The notes below the pieces were generated by a model. That model made no database searches, was not told where the DNA came from, and was given only the letters and a program-made list of their open reading frames with translations. This document shows, in pieces, positions 41,718 through 50,530 of a DNA stretch of 64,000 nucleotides. This stretch comes from Symbiodinium natans. Lineage: Eukaryota > Sar > Dinophyceae > Suessiales > Symbiodiniaceae. The position numbers and the translations under genes were made by a program. The stretch is taken from the NCBI GenBank assembly GCA_905221605.1, contig CAJNDS010000369.1, forward strand, positions 664,501-728,500, given 5' to 3'. The number at the start of each line of letters is the position of its first letter. Position 1 is the stretch's first letter.

Positions 41718-41961
41718 GGCAAGGTCGTTCTACAAGTAAAATATTTTCTTAATGTTGTGGGATTCTTTGGGCGGGTGGGTATTTTCCTGGAGTAATTGCT
41801 TGACTAGTGAATGCTTGGACTTGAGATGCTGAACCGTAAACCCTAAACCCTAAACCCTAAACCTTAAACCCTAAACCCTAAACCCTAAACCCTAGCTGGG
41901 GTGGACGTTGGTTGCGTTGCGAGCCGTCTCTTCGCAGCGTTGTAGGTCTCAGGGCTTACAG

Positions 41962-42082
41962 TTGCACACTCCTGGCTGTCGTGCACTATGGTGGGTTGTC
42001 CTAAATCTGTGTGCCCCTCTTTTGAGATCCCAAAAGTGGACGGTAGTTTGGGGCAACTTCCTGACTTCATCCTACCCCAAGG
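41962..42082 (+). CDS. Alba-like gene, candidate upstream exons
   Basis: 41962-41990 (CTLLAVVHY, donor GTGGGT) and 42037-42082 (VDGSLGQLPDFILPQ, donor GTCAAC). Phases agree with each other and with 42189. This part precedes the recognisable Alba motif. Confidence 0.45.
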
Positions 42083-42188
42083 GTCAACATGCGGCTAAAC
42101 CCTAAACCCTAAACCCTAAGCCCTAAACCCTAAACCCTAAACCCTAAACCCTACACCCTACACCCTAAACCCTAAACCCTAAACCAAG

Positions 42189-42292
42189 CATGCTGTGCCA
42201 GGACCCTGTGGACGAGCTATGGGTCACCGCCTTGGGCAACGCCATCGACTCGGCGATTACCGTGGGGGCCAGGATGGAGAAGGATGCGCTGG
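42189..42292 (+). CDS. Alba-like DNA/RNA-binding domain exon 1
   Basis: ACCAAG acceptor after a CCCTAAA array; reads MLCQDPVDELWVTALGNAID then SAITVGARMEKDAL(G). The ALG-x-AI-x-x-A-x-x-V pattern is the helix typical of Alba proteins. GC donor at 42293. An alternative acceptor is at 42201. Confidence 0.62.
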
Positions 42293-42309
42293 GCCCCTCA
42301 GACTGCAAC

Positions 42310-42343
42310 CCCTAAACCCTAAACCCGGGTTTAGGGTTTAGGG
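42310..42343. repeat. Head-to-head telomeric palindrome
   Basis: CCCTAAACCCTAAACCC immediately followed by its perfect reverse complement, 34 bp, centred on CCCGGG. Confidence 0.97.
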
Positions 42344-42473
42344 TTTAGGGTTTAGGGTTTAATGCTCAGGGTTCCTTTGGGGTTCTGGCTTCTTGGGTTT
42401 AGGGTGGGATTGCTCTAGGCACACAAGAATCTCCCACCAACCCACAGAACCATGACCCCTCCATCCACGCAGG

Positions 42474-42507
42474 CAAGATCGCAGCGGTGCGCACCAGCTA
42501 CCTCCAG
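42474..42507 (+). CDS. Alba-like exon 2
   Basis: ATCCACGCAG acceptor; completes the codon left by 42292 and reads (G)KIAAVRTSYLQ, the strand after the Alba helix. GC donor. The intron 42293-42473 contains TTTAGGG units. Confidence 0.6.
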
Positions 42508-42515
42508 CGCCTTGG

Positions 42516-42592
42516 GCCCTAAACCCCAAACCCCAAACCCCAAACCCCAAACCCCAAACCCCAAACCCCAAACCCCAAACCCTAAACCCTAA
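42516..42592 (-). repeat. CCCCAAA tract
   Basis: About nine CCCCAAA units then CCCTAAA; reverse complement of TTTGGGG. Confidence 0.95.
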
Positions 42593-42928
42593 GCCCTGGA
42601 CAACTGTCAAGTCTCCCCGGACCAAAGAAGCAGGTTACTAGAAGCTTTACGGACAGAATTCTTGTTAGGTCCCTGTACGTGTAAAGCGGGTTTAATAGGG
42701 GCGCGCCTAGGGGGCCGTTGTTGCATGTCTGTTTTGCACCCACTTGAGTTTGTCTGCATGCTTTGCATGCCTGTAATCATGTCTTTTTAAAACGCAAAAT
42801 GCATGGTTCGATTGGTTCGGCTGCTGTTGCATTTTGTTCCCGAAGCTTCAGACCCTACAAAAAACGAACCTATGAACCCTAAACCCCCGAGCGTGAGTCC
42901 AGTTGCTCAGATACAGAGACAGCGCCAT

Positions 42929-42999
42929 GTAAACCCTAAACCCTAAACCCTAAACCCTAAACCCTAAACCCTAAACCCTAAACCCTAAACCCTAAACCC
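42929..42999 (-). repeat. Telomeric tract (CCCTAAA)n
   Basis: Ten units near the 3' end of the intron 42508-43029. Confidence 0.97.
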
Positions 43000-43029
43000 T
43001 AGCTTAAACACGAAGAAAGAAGCTGCCAG

Positions 43030-43106
43030 GATCGACAGGAGCTTCTCTCCACAAATCTCCCTCCGCTTGGTGCGCATCCCACCAGTCGCCGTGATCCTGC
43101 AGGCAG
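43030..43106 (+). CDS. Alba-like exon 3
   Basis: GCTGCCAG acceptor; frame (Q)IDRSFSPQISLRLVRIPPVA(VILQ), consistent with the last Alba strand (PQIxLxLxR). GC donor just before CTTAGGG. Phase-compatible with 43728-43762 (SLYFAVSCAPL, donor GTGAGC). Confidence 0.58.
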
Positions 43107-43488
43107 GCTTCCTTAGGGTTCAGGGTTCAGGGTTTAGGGTTTAGGGTTTAGGGTTTAGGGTTAGGGTTTAGGGTTTTCAAAAATAGAAAGGGTTCAGGGT
43201 TTGGGGTGAAGGGTTCAGGGTTGAGGGTTTAGGGTTTTGAGGTTTCAGGGGCTTTCAAGGTGTTTTTGAAGAGCTTCAACAAAGACATGAAGGGCTTCTT
43301 CGGGCTTTTGAGTGCTCATAAAGGGTTATGGGTTTTACAGGCTTTCGGGGCTTACAGTATCCTTTAAGGCTCCATGGGGCTTCCCTTAGGCTCCAAGACC
43401 CTAAGGGGGTACCTAAGTGGGGTCATTATTACAAGTGAACCCTACTATTTTGGGGGCTATTCTAGGGGGCCCCTTCTTTTCCGAATCC

Positions 43489-43598
43489 TTTGTGGTGCTT
43501 TACTGTAACTTTAGATCCTTAGCCTTTTTGGGTTTGTTGGGTTTCTTAATAAGGCAGCTGAAATTTTAATTTTTAGCTACCCTCCTAAGTGCAGCCAC
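43489..43598. mobile_element. Dispersed repeat family D
   Basis: 110 bp nearly identical to 59903-60011, beginning TTTGTGGTGCTTTACTGTAA and ending CCTCCTAAGTGCAGCCA. Ends only weakly inverted. Confidence 0.85.
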
Positions 43599-43727
43599 GT
43601 TTTTCGTAAAGCCCCAGAATAAAGTTCGGATTTAGACTCCCTAAACCATAAACCCTAAACCCTAAACCCTAAACCTTAAACCCTAAACCCCAAACCCCAA
43701 ACCACAAACCCCTAAGCCATGCCACAG

Positions 43728-43762
43728 CTTCTCTCTACTTCGCCGTGTCTTGCGCGCCCCTT
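43728..43762 (+). CDS. Candidate exon downstream of the Alba motif
   Basis: GCCACAG acceptor, (A)SLYFAVSCAPL, donor GTGAGC. Phase fits both 43106 and the next block 44290. Confidence 0.42.
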
Positions 43763-43807
43763 GTGAGCCGATCTTTTGCGGTGCCGGGTTCCCAAAGAGC
43801 CCCATAC

Positions 43808-43942
43808 CCCTTAATTTAAGGAATATGCCTTAAATCATGTTAAGGATCCCTTTATCATTTAAGGCATATTCCTTACTTAGGGAGTATTCCTTAAATCATA
43901 TTAAGGATCCCTTTATGATTTAAGGTCTATTCCTTAATTAGG
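43808..43942. mobile_element. MITE-like family J, tandemly duplicated
   Basis: Two copies of CCTTAAATCAT(G/A)TTAAGG then ATCCCTTTAT(C/G)ATTTAAGG, each forming a stem with the flanking CCTTA/TAAGG arms. Confidence 0.7.
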
Positions 43943-44048
43943 GAGGATTGGGCTCCCTGGGTTGCTATTCAGCATGTCATCAGGCGCCCCCTGAGCCCAG
44001 GAACCCGAAGCAGCTTAAGAACCTGAAGCGTAGACTCCCTTGTGAAAA

Positions 44049-44155
44049 ACCTAGTAGTAGAGTAGGTAACCTTTAACCTTTTTTGGGGTAATATAATCCC
44101 CTTGTAATCCCAAAGGTTAACCTTTGGTTCCCCCAGGTTACTGGAGAACTAAGAA
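44049..44155. mobile_element. MITE family E
   Basis: GTAACCTTTAACCTTTTTT..AAAGGTTAACCTTTGGTTCC and CAGGTTACTGG. Second copy at 58947-59040. Related to family C. Confidence 0.75.
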
Positions 44156-44289
44156 AAAGAAGCACTGAACACCCCACGTTCTCCCATGAGCAGCGCTTGC
44201 AAGCTATGCTGCTAGGAGGTTCATCCACCCTACACCCTAAACAAACCCGAAGCCCTAAACCCTAAACCCGACATGCCTGGGGTGGCGAG

Positions 44290-44347
44290 GTGGAGATCAA
44301 GCCCGAGCATGTGGATGAGTTTATCCAGGCGAGGCTGTCGCGGCAAA
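44290..44347 (+). CDS. Candidate exon, possibly same gene as Alba motif
   Basis: GGTGGCGAG acceptor, VEIKPEHVDEFIQARLSRQ, donor GTGTGA. In phase 0 with 43762. Confidence 0.45.
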
Positions 44348-44545
44348 GTGTGACCACTTCACCGTGTGCGGTTTGTCCAAATTCTCCTGCGATCAGTCTG
44401 CGGAGTTGCTTCCAAGCTTCCCATCACTTCGCCATAGGGTTTAGGGTCTAGGGTCTAGGGTTTAGGGTTTAGGGTTTAGGGTCTAGGGTTTAGGGTTTAG
44501 GGCTTTCAAGACTTGGCTAGTCCTCAAGCCCAGTTGCAAAAAAAG

Positions 44546-44581
44546 GCCTTCAAGACTTGGGGGGCCTTCCAGCATGGGCAT
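44546..44581 (+). CDS. WGAFQ-motif exon, copy 1
   Basis: AAAAAAAG acceptor, AFKTWGAFQHGH, donor GTCGCC. Homologous to 47801-47830 and 52270-52298. TTCAAGACTTGG (44549-44560) is also present at 44505-44516, 32 bp upstream. Confidence 0.5.
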
Positions 44582-44666
44582 GTCGCCCCGTGCAGCTGCG
44601 GCAGGTCATGAAAGCGGATGCAGCAGGCTTGGTGGGGTTGCATTTGTCAGCCTGGGGTCCTTGTGT

Positions 44667-44735
44667 TTAGGGTTTAGGGTTTAGGGTTTAGGGTTTAGGG
44701 TTTAGGGTTTAGGGTTTAGGGTTTAGGGTTTAGGG
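44667..44735 (+). repeat. Telomeric tract (TTTAGGG)n
   Basis: Ten units. Confidence 0.97.
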
Positions 44736-45070
44736 TTGGGGTTGAGGGTTTAGGGGCAGAAGGCCTGGCAGTTACGGCTGTGACAAGCCCATGGTTTTAG
44801 GTTTTAACCTTAAGAATCCAACGCCGGCGTTTTTGTAGGTTACCCGAGAGTTCAGAAGGGTTTTTGTCATAAGATCCTGCAACAAAGAAGATGTTGGGTT
44901 CTTCAGTTCTGATGGGTTTACCATAAACCCTAAACCCTAAACCCTTTTAGACTTCAGAGACGAGGTTTTCCCCACATGCTTAGGGTTTAGGGTTTAGGGT
45001 TTAGGGTGTGCCCTGCCACGATTTCGAGCACTTTCCCTCCGTGTCGTCCTGACAGGCAACCCCGTAAGGT

Positions 45071-45162
45071 TTGGGAATATACTAACAGTCCTTGATAGGC
45101 ATGATAGCAGGGGGTGCTAGAATCCCCATTAAGGACTGTTAGTATAACGGGGAGCATCCCAA
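45071..45162. mobile_element. MITE family B
   Basis: TTGGGAATATACTAACAGTC..ACTGTTAGTATAACGGGGAG and CATCCCAA; CCCTAAA array follows. Confidence 0.8.
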
Positions 45163-45233
45163 CCTCGCTAAACCCTAAACCCCAAACCCTAAACCCTGAA
45201 CCCTAAACCCTAAACCTTATGTGTGTAGATCAG

Positions 45234-45291
45234 GCTCGCGGGAAGAGGCTGGCTGTCTGCGCTTCGACTTTCTTCGCAACTTGGTTCGCAG
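45234..45291 (+). CDS. CLRFD-motif exon, copy 1
   Basis: AGATCAG acceptor after a CCCTAAA array, SREEAGCLRFDFLRNLVR, donor AG|GTGGTC. GCLRFD(F/L)LR recurs at 50882 with synonymous Gly and Cys codons. The frame stays open to a possible GTTTAGGG donor at 45344. Confidence 0.5.
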
Positions 45292-45390
45292 GTGGTCGAT
45301 CTGGGGCAGGGGGGCAAGTCCAAGCACACCCATGACCTTGGGGTTTAGGGTTTAGGGTTCAGGGTTTAGGGTTTAGGGTTTAGGGTTTAG

Positions 45391-45534
45391 GGCTACCATG
45401 AAGTGCACCAAGCTTAAGGCAGCAAAGATACAGCAGCTCGACCAGAACCATCATCCGTTGCCCGCAACTCCCAAGAGTAACAAAGGCTCAACATCCAGCC
45501 GAACCATGAGATATTGCACAAGGGCAGCTGAAAC
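45391..45534 (+). CDS. Candidate 47-codon exon with TTTAG acceptor
   Basis: GGGTTTAG|G then ATMKCTKLKAAKIQQLDQNH, HPLPATPKSNKGSTSSRTMR, YCTRAAE; donor GTAGCT. Unknown protein. Confidence 0.5.
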
Positions 45535-45840
45535 GTAGCTTAGGGCCTGTTTTGACAAGGAATCCTTCTTCTTACTAGCTGTTAAGTCAGGATCCCAATT
45601 TCAGGGGCTATACAGGCCCTGGAGACCGGCATGTAAAACACTGGTGTCATGTGGGGTTGAGGGTTTTCAAGGGTTTTAGGGTGCAGAGGGTGCCTAAACC
45701 CTACACCCTGAGGCCTAAACCCTAAGCTCTGCGAAGTGGATGTTGCCATTCAGCTATGCGGGTGGCAAAGAAAAGCCCTAAACCCTAACCTTAACCCCTA
45801 AACTGAATTCGGTATTCCTTGGAGGGTTGAAGCGACCCAG

Positions 45841-45888
45841 GTCATAGCGAGAACCCCTGCAAGTTCATGACCTACGAGGCGAATTTGG
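45841..45888 (+). CDS. Candidate exon ending at GTTTAGGG
   Basis: GCGACCCAG acceptor, HSENPCKFMTYEANL, donor GTTTAGGG; CCCTAACC-type sequence upstream. Confidence 0.5.
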
Positions 45889-46158
45889 GTTTAGGGTTTA
45901 TAGGGTTTGGGGTTTGGGGTTCAGGGTGCAGGGTTTAGGGTTTAGGGCTTGGGGTTAGGGTTCAGGGTTCAGGGTTTGTGCCCCTCCCATGTTGCAGCGA
46001 AACGGGTTCAGGGCTTAGGGGCCTTTTCTGAAAAGTAGGATCCCCATGGCAAGTTCTTCTAAACAGGGATGCAAAGCTATAAAGTTTCCAGAAGCCTTGA
46101 TGACCTTGTGTTACAAGCCTCCCACCAAAAAACAAAGAAGCACAACACATACATATAA

Positions 46159-46262
46159 TCGTAATAACAATAATAAGAATAATAATGGTAATACTAATAA
46201 TCATAATCACTATAAAAATAAAAGTAATCAGAATTATTAGTAATAATAATAATAATAATAAT
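46159..46262. repeat. AAT/AAC trinucleotide microsatellite
   Basis: Imperfect (AAT)n, cleanest at 46238-46262. Confidence 0.9.
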
Positions 46263-46334
46263 CGTAGTAAATGTTAAATGTTCAAAGGCAGATCGACATG
46301 ACGCACATGTACCTTTAGGGTCTGAGCTTGGCAG

Positions 46335-46382
46335 GTGCCACTTACGTCGGGTGTTCTTTGAGGCTTTGCTCCTACATCCATG
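46335..46382 (+). CDS. Candidate exon
   Basis: TTGGCAG acceptor, CHLRRVFFEALLLHP, GC donor GCTTGGGG. A 122-codon minus frame overlaps (46194-46562). Confidence 0.35.
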
Positions 46383-46501
46383 GCTTGGGGTTTGGGGCTT
46401 AAAGGGATGCAAGGGTCTAGACCTCAGCTGCCTCCACGAAGTAATGTCATCCGAGGCCCCTCTAAGCCCCTCCAGCCCGAAGTCCCAAACCCCGAGCGCA
46501 G

Positions 46502-46615
46502 GGTCGGGTGATGGCGGATATTGAGGGGGTGGTTCGCTTCCACGTCGGAGAGCTTGCTCCACGAGAATCCGATTCCGAGCAACGCAACTGCCATGTTGAT
46601 CACCTAGCGTCCTGG
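46502..46615 (+). CDS. Candidate 38-codon exon
   Basis: CGAGCGCAG acceptor, GRVMADIEGVVRFHVGELAP then RESDSEQRNCHVDHLASW, donor GTTTAG. Phase 0 at both ends. Unknown protein. Confidence 0.5.
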
Positions 46616-46633
46616 GTTTAGAAGGAGTAGAAT

Positions 46634-46698
46634 GACTAGAAAACCCTAAACCCTAAACCCTAAACCCTAAACCCTAAACCCTAAACCCTAAACCCTAA
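46634..46698 (-). repeat. Telomeric tract (CCCTAAA)n
   Basis: Nine units just before the next exon. Confidence 0.97.
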
Positions 46699-46722
46699 AC
46701 CTAAAGCCCCAAACCGTGCCAG

Positions 46723-46819
46723 AGTCTTCTGCCGGAATGCCTGGGAGGTGTTTGCCAACGCCGAGGCTGTGAGCGCGCATGGCGCCATGCCCTATGCCGC
46801 TCGCTCGAAGTTGTTTGAA
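46723..46819 (+). CDS. Exon of the repeated MPY/WGAFQ protein
   Basis: CGTGCCAG acceptor, VFCRNAWEVFANAEAVSAHG then AMPYAARSKLFE, donor GTTGGGG. EVFANAEAV..H..MPY aligns with QVFESADAVEKHKEMPY at 52223. Confidence 0.55.
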
Positions 46820-47030
46820 GTTGGGGAATAAACGAGTCTGTTTGGGGTTCTTGAGGTAAGGTTTAAAAGCTCTGGCCTCAATCTTGACGTGCTGCTGATA
46901 GCATTCATGATCTATATGTCTTCCTATCATCCTTAGTCTTCTCACTTTGTTTCTCGTGTTTTGTATGGTTACTGTTATGATTCATGATTAATGCAATCTT
47001 TGTTATTCTATACATTTTTTATATTCAGAC

Positions 47031-47088
47031 ATGTATATATATATATACATGTATATCTATGTATGTATATGTATATATATATATATGC
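47031..47088. repeat. (TA)n microsatellite
   Basis: Interrupted TA runs. Confidence 0.9.
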
Positions 47089-47136
47089 ACATCATGAAGA
47101 AGGGGTAGAAGGGCTCGGACTCGGGGTGTGCTGCAG

Positions 47137-47207
47137 CACCTGCATCCTTCGGTCTTCCGAAGCCAAATCCCGAAACGCCTCGACGGCGTGTCCTTTCTTT
47201 GCGTTGG
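47137..47207 (+). CDS. Candidate exon ending at GTTTAGGG
   Basis: TGCTGCAG acceptor, TCILRSSEAKSRNASTACPF(FAL), donor GTTTAGGG. Confidence 0.45.
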
Positions 47208-47345
47208 GTTTAGGGTTTAGGGTTTAGGGTTTAGGGTTTAGGGTTTAGGGTTTAGGGTTTAGGGTTTAGGGTTTAGGGTTTTGGGTGTAGGATTTAGGGT
47301 TTTGGGTGTAGGATTTAGGGTTTAGGGTGTCGGATTTAGGGTTTA
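47208..47345 (+). repeat. Telomeric array with GTTTTGGGTGTAGGATTTAGG variants
   Basis: Eleven clean TTTAGGG units, then a 20-22 bp higher-order variant repeated about three times. Confidence 0.95.
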
Positions 47346-47493
47346 GAGCTTGAGGTTGAAACTTTGTTGAGATAGCAGTGCTAGCAACACAGTGCTTGCG
47401 AGATCGTCGCCGAAGGTTTAGTTTTTCTTGATAGATTTGTTTTTTCCTTTCCGGGGGGGGGGGGGGGGGGGGGAGGGAGTCCTGAAGTTTCAG

Positions 47494-47552
47494 CAAGTTC
47501 CGTGATCAGCTTCTGAGAGCATTGTCGCAGCATAAGATGCGCAAGAGGAGTG
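47494..47552 (+). CDS. Candidate exon joined to WGAFQ copy 2
   Basis: AGTTTCAG acceptor, KFRDQLLRALSQHKMRKRS, donor GTCATG. The split codon G + AG gives Glu and leads into VKAWGAFQY at 47801. Confidence 0.5.
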
Positions 47553-47629
47553 GTCATGGCCAATAGAAATCAGCCACCCAGGACGTGCCTACAGAACCCA
47601 TGGCATCCTTCCTTTCAAAGGACTGGCTG

Positions 47630-47681
47630 GCTCTTAGTAGGGAATGAGGGAATGAGGTACCCAACGAAATCCCTTAAGGGC

Positions 47682-47712
<31 letters not shown>

Positions 47713-47747
47713 CAGGGCCCTAATTCCCGCATTCCCTACTAAGAACC
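47630..47747. mobile_element. MITE family K, intact, in an intron
   Basis: GCTCTTAGTAGGGAATGAGG..CATTCCCTACTAAGAACC around a (TA)n core. Confidence 0.82.
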
Positions 47748-47800
47748 AGGGAGGAGGAAGGACTCTATACTGCCCAAGTCCTGAAACCTTTCAACTAAAG

Positions 47801-47830
47801 AGGTCAAAGCCTGGGGAGCTTTCCAGTATG
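47801..47830 (+). CDS. WGAFQ-motif exon, copy 2
   Basis: AACTAAAG acceptor, VKAWGAFQY(G), donor GTGACA. Against 52270-52298 the Ala, Phe, Gly and Asp codons differ only at third positions. Confidence 0.58.
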
Positions 47831-48172
47831 GTGACAAGAAGCCAGTGGCGCCTTGGAGGACAAAAGGACAAATCGTGGGTTTGGGGCGTCCAGCTGAGCG
47901 AGATGGAGCACGATGTTTTTGCACAGCAGCTGAATATGTGAGGTTCCGATGGAAAGTTGTGTGTTTGATCCTAATTGGCCGTGAGAGCCGAAACCCTGCC
48001 ATTCACTGAACTGAAGTTGCGAAGCTAGAAAGCGGTGTAATAAGACGACCGTACGCAATAGTAAGCATTACCACCAGAACAGCGGCAATGAACCCCAAAC
48101 CCTAAACCCTAAGCCCTAAACCCTAAACCCCAAACCCCAAACCCTAAACCCTAAACCCCATTAATTTGAAAG

Positions 48173-48270
48173 CCCCGGGGAGTATTCCGAGGTCAGCAAG
48201 ACGGTTCTCAAGGCCGATGCTCTGAGCTTCCAGCATCAGAGCCCGGCCTCGGGTGACGCCCGGCTGAAGG
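48173..48270 (+). CDS. Candidate exon
   Basis: After a CCCTAAA tract: (S)PGEYSEVSKTVLKADALSF then QHQSPASGDARLK, donor GTTCAGGG. Alternative start at 48192 (CCGAG). Confidence 0.5.
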
Positions 48271-48445
48271 GTTCAGGGTTTAGGGTTTAGGGTTTAGGGT
48301 TTAGGGTTTAGGGTTTAGGGTTTAGGGTTCAGGGAAATGGAACTTCCCAGGGTTTAGGGTTAAGGGCTTAGGGATATTGAATCTTGCAGGGCTTCGGGCC
48401 TAGGGCCTAGGAGGTTGAGATGAGTGAAGTGGGTGAAGGGATTAG

Positions 48446-48535
48446 GGCACCTAAGAAACTGATCAACGTTAGGTGCCGTGGCAGAAAAATCGTGATAGAG
48501 AGCGGCCAGCATTTCCTTCACAAGCGGTTCGCTGG
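48446..48535 (+). CDS. Candidate exon
   Basis: GGATTAG acceptor, APKKLINVRCRGRKIVIESG then QHFLHKRFA, donor GTGTGT. The surrounding frame is open for 75 codons. Confidence 0.45.
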
Positions 48536-48738
48536 GTGTGTTCCCTCAGTTACTCAAATTTTGGCTGTGATGTGCGTGACGAGGTTTTCATCACACCGTA
48601 GACCTTGGTCATACTTGGGCATCATTTTACACTTTTTAGGGTACTGAAACCCAAGAAGGAATATAAATCCCTAAACCCTAAACCCTACACCCTAAACCCT
48701 AAATTTAAGTTTTCAACACGATCCCAACCATGAACTAG

Positions 48739-48816
48739 AGACGATGCAAGACAGTATCCTTGTTTCGCTGCATGGTTGGCTCGGTGTTTGGCTGGTTCCC
48801 GTTGTTGATGAGATTC
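48739..48816 (+). CDS. Candidate exon, hydrophobic, ending at GTTTAGGG
   Basis: TMQDSILVSLHGWLGVWLVP then VVDEI; possible membrane segment; donor GTTTAGGG. Confidence 0.45.
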
Positions 48817-48928
48817 GTTTAGGGTTTAGGGTTTAGGGTTTAGGGTTTAGGGTTTAGGGTTTAGGGTTTACAACATTAAGAGGCAGGGGCTTAGAGTCTG
48901 ACTAGTGGGGGGGGACCAGACCTCTCAG

Positions 48929-48985
48929 GACAACCCTGTTGCCGTCGTCTTCGAGGCCTTCGGCGCATGGTTTCGTAGTCTGAAG
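48929..48985 (+). CDS. Candidate exon ending at GTTTAGGG
   Basis: CCTCTCAG acceptor, 19 codons DNPVAVVFEAFGAWFRSLK, donor exactly GTTTAGGG, then an eight-unit array to 49047. Confidence 0.52.
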
Positions 48986-49047
48986 GTTTAGGGTTTAGGG
49001 TTTAGGGTTTAGGGTTTAGGGTTTAGGGTTTAGGGTTTAGGGTTTAG

Positions 49048-49097
49048 GGCCCAAGCCATGCGGGACTGTTGCCTCAAGGCCTACCAGACGGCCCATC
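49048..49097 (+). CDS. Candidate exon with telomeric TTTAG acceptor
   Basis: GGTTTAG|G, AQAMRDCCLKAYQTAH, donor GTGAAC. Confidence 0.4.
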
Positions 49098-49381
49098 GTG
49101 AACCATGAGCACTTCTCAGCTCCAGAGCAAACTCATCCACAGCTTTAGCTTGATTGACAGTCCTAGAGTCCTCCTGCCAGCTCGTGCAACCTTACACCCT
49201 AAACCCTAGAAAGCTCAGTGGGTAGGTGCTGAGGTAGTTGAGAGGCTCCTGGTTTTAGAGTTTTGAGAATTAGGGCGTGCCGGGCTTAAGGTTAAAGGTG
49301 TTTAAGGGTGGGTTTTGGGATTCGGATTATAGGGCTTAGGGCCATTATGGGGAATAAAGAAAACGTGGCTCCTTGTGCGAG

Positions 49382-49465
49382 GCGGACGTGAAGGACGACT
49401 GTGTCACAGAATTCGTGGAGGCCGCGGATGACCCCGCAAGTTACCACATGAGTTGGCTCAGCTAC
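49382..49465 (+). CDS. Candidate 28-codon exon
   Basis: GTGCGAG acceptor, ADVKDDCVTEFVEAADDPAS then YHMSWLSY, donor GTTAGG. Phase 0 at both ends. Unknown protein. Confidence 0.5.
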
Positions 49466-49599
49466 GTTAGGGGTCCTCTCTGGTAGGATTTCGAGCGTAC
49501 AAAATCTGGCACTGCTAGGGCTGCTAGGAATGACTTAGCTGACTTCGTATCCGAAACCCGAATCATGCCCCCCCCCTTCGACCCGACAAACCTTACAAG

Positions 49600-49847
49600 T
49601 CGAAAGAAGCACCAGAGAGTTCCTAAACCCTAAACCCTAAACCCTAAACCCTAAACCCCAGGACCCGGAGCAGACCCCTATTTCCTTTTTTTTGGGGGGG
49701 CTTGGGTTCCCTTACAATCCCCTCAAAACCCAAAAGCGCACCCATTTTGATTCCTAGCTTACTCCTGGGTCTAGAGCCCCAGGGTTTAGGGTTTAGGGTT
49801 TAGGGTTTAGGGTTTAGGGTCAGAGAGTTCCTTCAAGTTCTCTGGAA
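49600..49847 (+). CDS. Exon split by an intron bearing a 12-bp duplication
   Basis: 49600-49618 SKEAPE and 49824-49847 SSFKFSG. CAGAGAGTTCCT is present at 49613-49624 and 49821-49832. Using GT at 49619 and TCAG at 49823 the frame is kept (APE-K-SSFKF). The insert contains a CCCTAAA tract, a family F MITE and a TTTAGGG tract. Confidence 0.45.
49663..49768. mobile_element. MITE family F inside the split exon
   Basis: CAGGACCCGGAGCAGACCCC..TTACTCCTGGGTCTAG. Confidence 0.78.
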
Positions 49848-49985
49848 GTTGAGCTTTTAGGGGCCTATGAGGTGGTCAAGCTCGCTGTTGGGTGTAAAAC
49901 AGGTCCCTAACACCTAAACCCGAAACCCTAAAAGCTGAAACCTGAAGCCGAAACCTTAAACGGTCAGCCAGGAGCTTTGTGTCAG

Positions 49986-50046
49986 CGTCCCCCAGCAAGC
50001 CAACCGCTTAGTCTGCCATCCCGAAATCTTTGCCCTGCAGTGCGGC
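49986..50046 (+). CDS. Candidate exon, joins 50211
   Basis: TGTGTCAG acceptor, VPQQANRLVCHPEIFALQCG, donor GTGCCT. In phase 0 with 50211. Confidence 0.48.
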
Positions 50047-50062
50047 GTGCCTGCTTGGCTAA

Positions 50063-50176
50063 ACCCTAAACCCTAAAAAAACAACCCTAAACCCTAAACC
50101 CTAAACCCTAAACCCTAAACCCTAAACCCTAAACCCTAAACCCTAAACCCTAAACCCTAAACCCTAAACCCTAAAC
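50063..50176 (-). repeat. Telomeric array (CCCTAAA)n
   Basis: About 15 units with one AAAAAACAA interruption. Confidence 0.97.
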
Positions 50177-50210
50177 CGCTGCTGCGTGTTTCCGTGGTTT
50201 TTGCTTCGAG

Positions 50211-50274
50211 GTGATGACTGCCAACGCCCGCGGCTCGCGTCTGGAGGAGGGGCGCAAGCCTGGGATGCCCATTT
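50211..50274 (+). CDS. Candidate exon
   Basis: TTGCTTCGAG acceptor, VMTANARGSRLEEGRKPGMP, donor GTGCCC. Flanked by two CCCTAAA arrays. Confidence 0.48.
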
Positions 50275-50289
50275 GTGCCCTTCTTCATG

Positions 50290-50393
50290 AAACCCTAAAC
50301 CCTAAACCCTAAACCCTAAACCCTAAACCCTAAACCCTAAACCCTAAACCCTAAACCCTAAACCCTAAACCCTAAACCCTAAACCCTAAACCC
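50290..50393 (-). repeat. Telomeric array (CCCTAAA)n
   Basis: About 15 clean units. Confidence 0.98.
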
Positions 50394-50400
50394 AAAGCAG

Positions 50401-50485
50401 AAAAGCTTGCGGCTTTGGGGTGTTTATTCCTGGGCTACTTGGGAACCTGGCACCGACGTACACGCATATTGGGCGAGTACCGCAT
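50401..50485 (+). CDS. Candidate exon with GTAAGA donor
   Basis: CAAAGCAG acceptor; two open frames (ACGFGVFIPGLLGNLAPTYT and SLRLWGVYSWATWEPGTDVH), donor GTAAGA. Confidence 0.4.
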
Positions 50486-50530
50486 GTAAGAACTGAGCTG
50501 CCCAAGATCAAGCAACAACACTCCCACTTC

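Noticed and set aside
41365-41795. CRISPR array or coding repeat (VAVLLGK)
   Set aside because: The 21-bp unit has no spacers and its centre is inverted; all frames are open because the unit is a multiple of three. It is a minisatellite.
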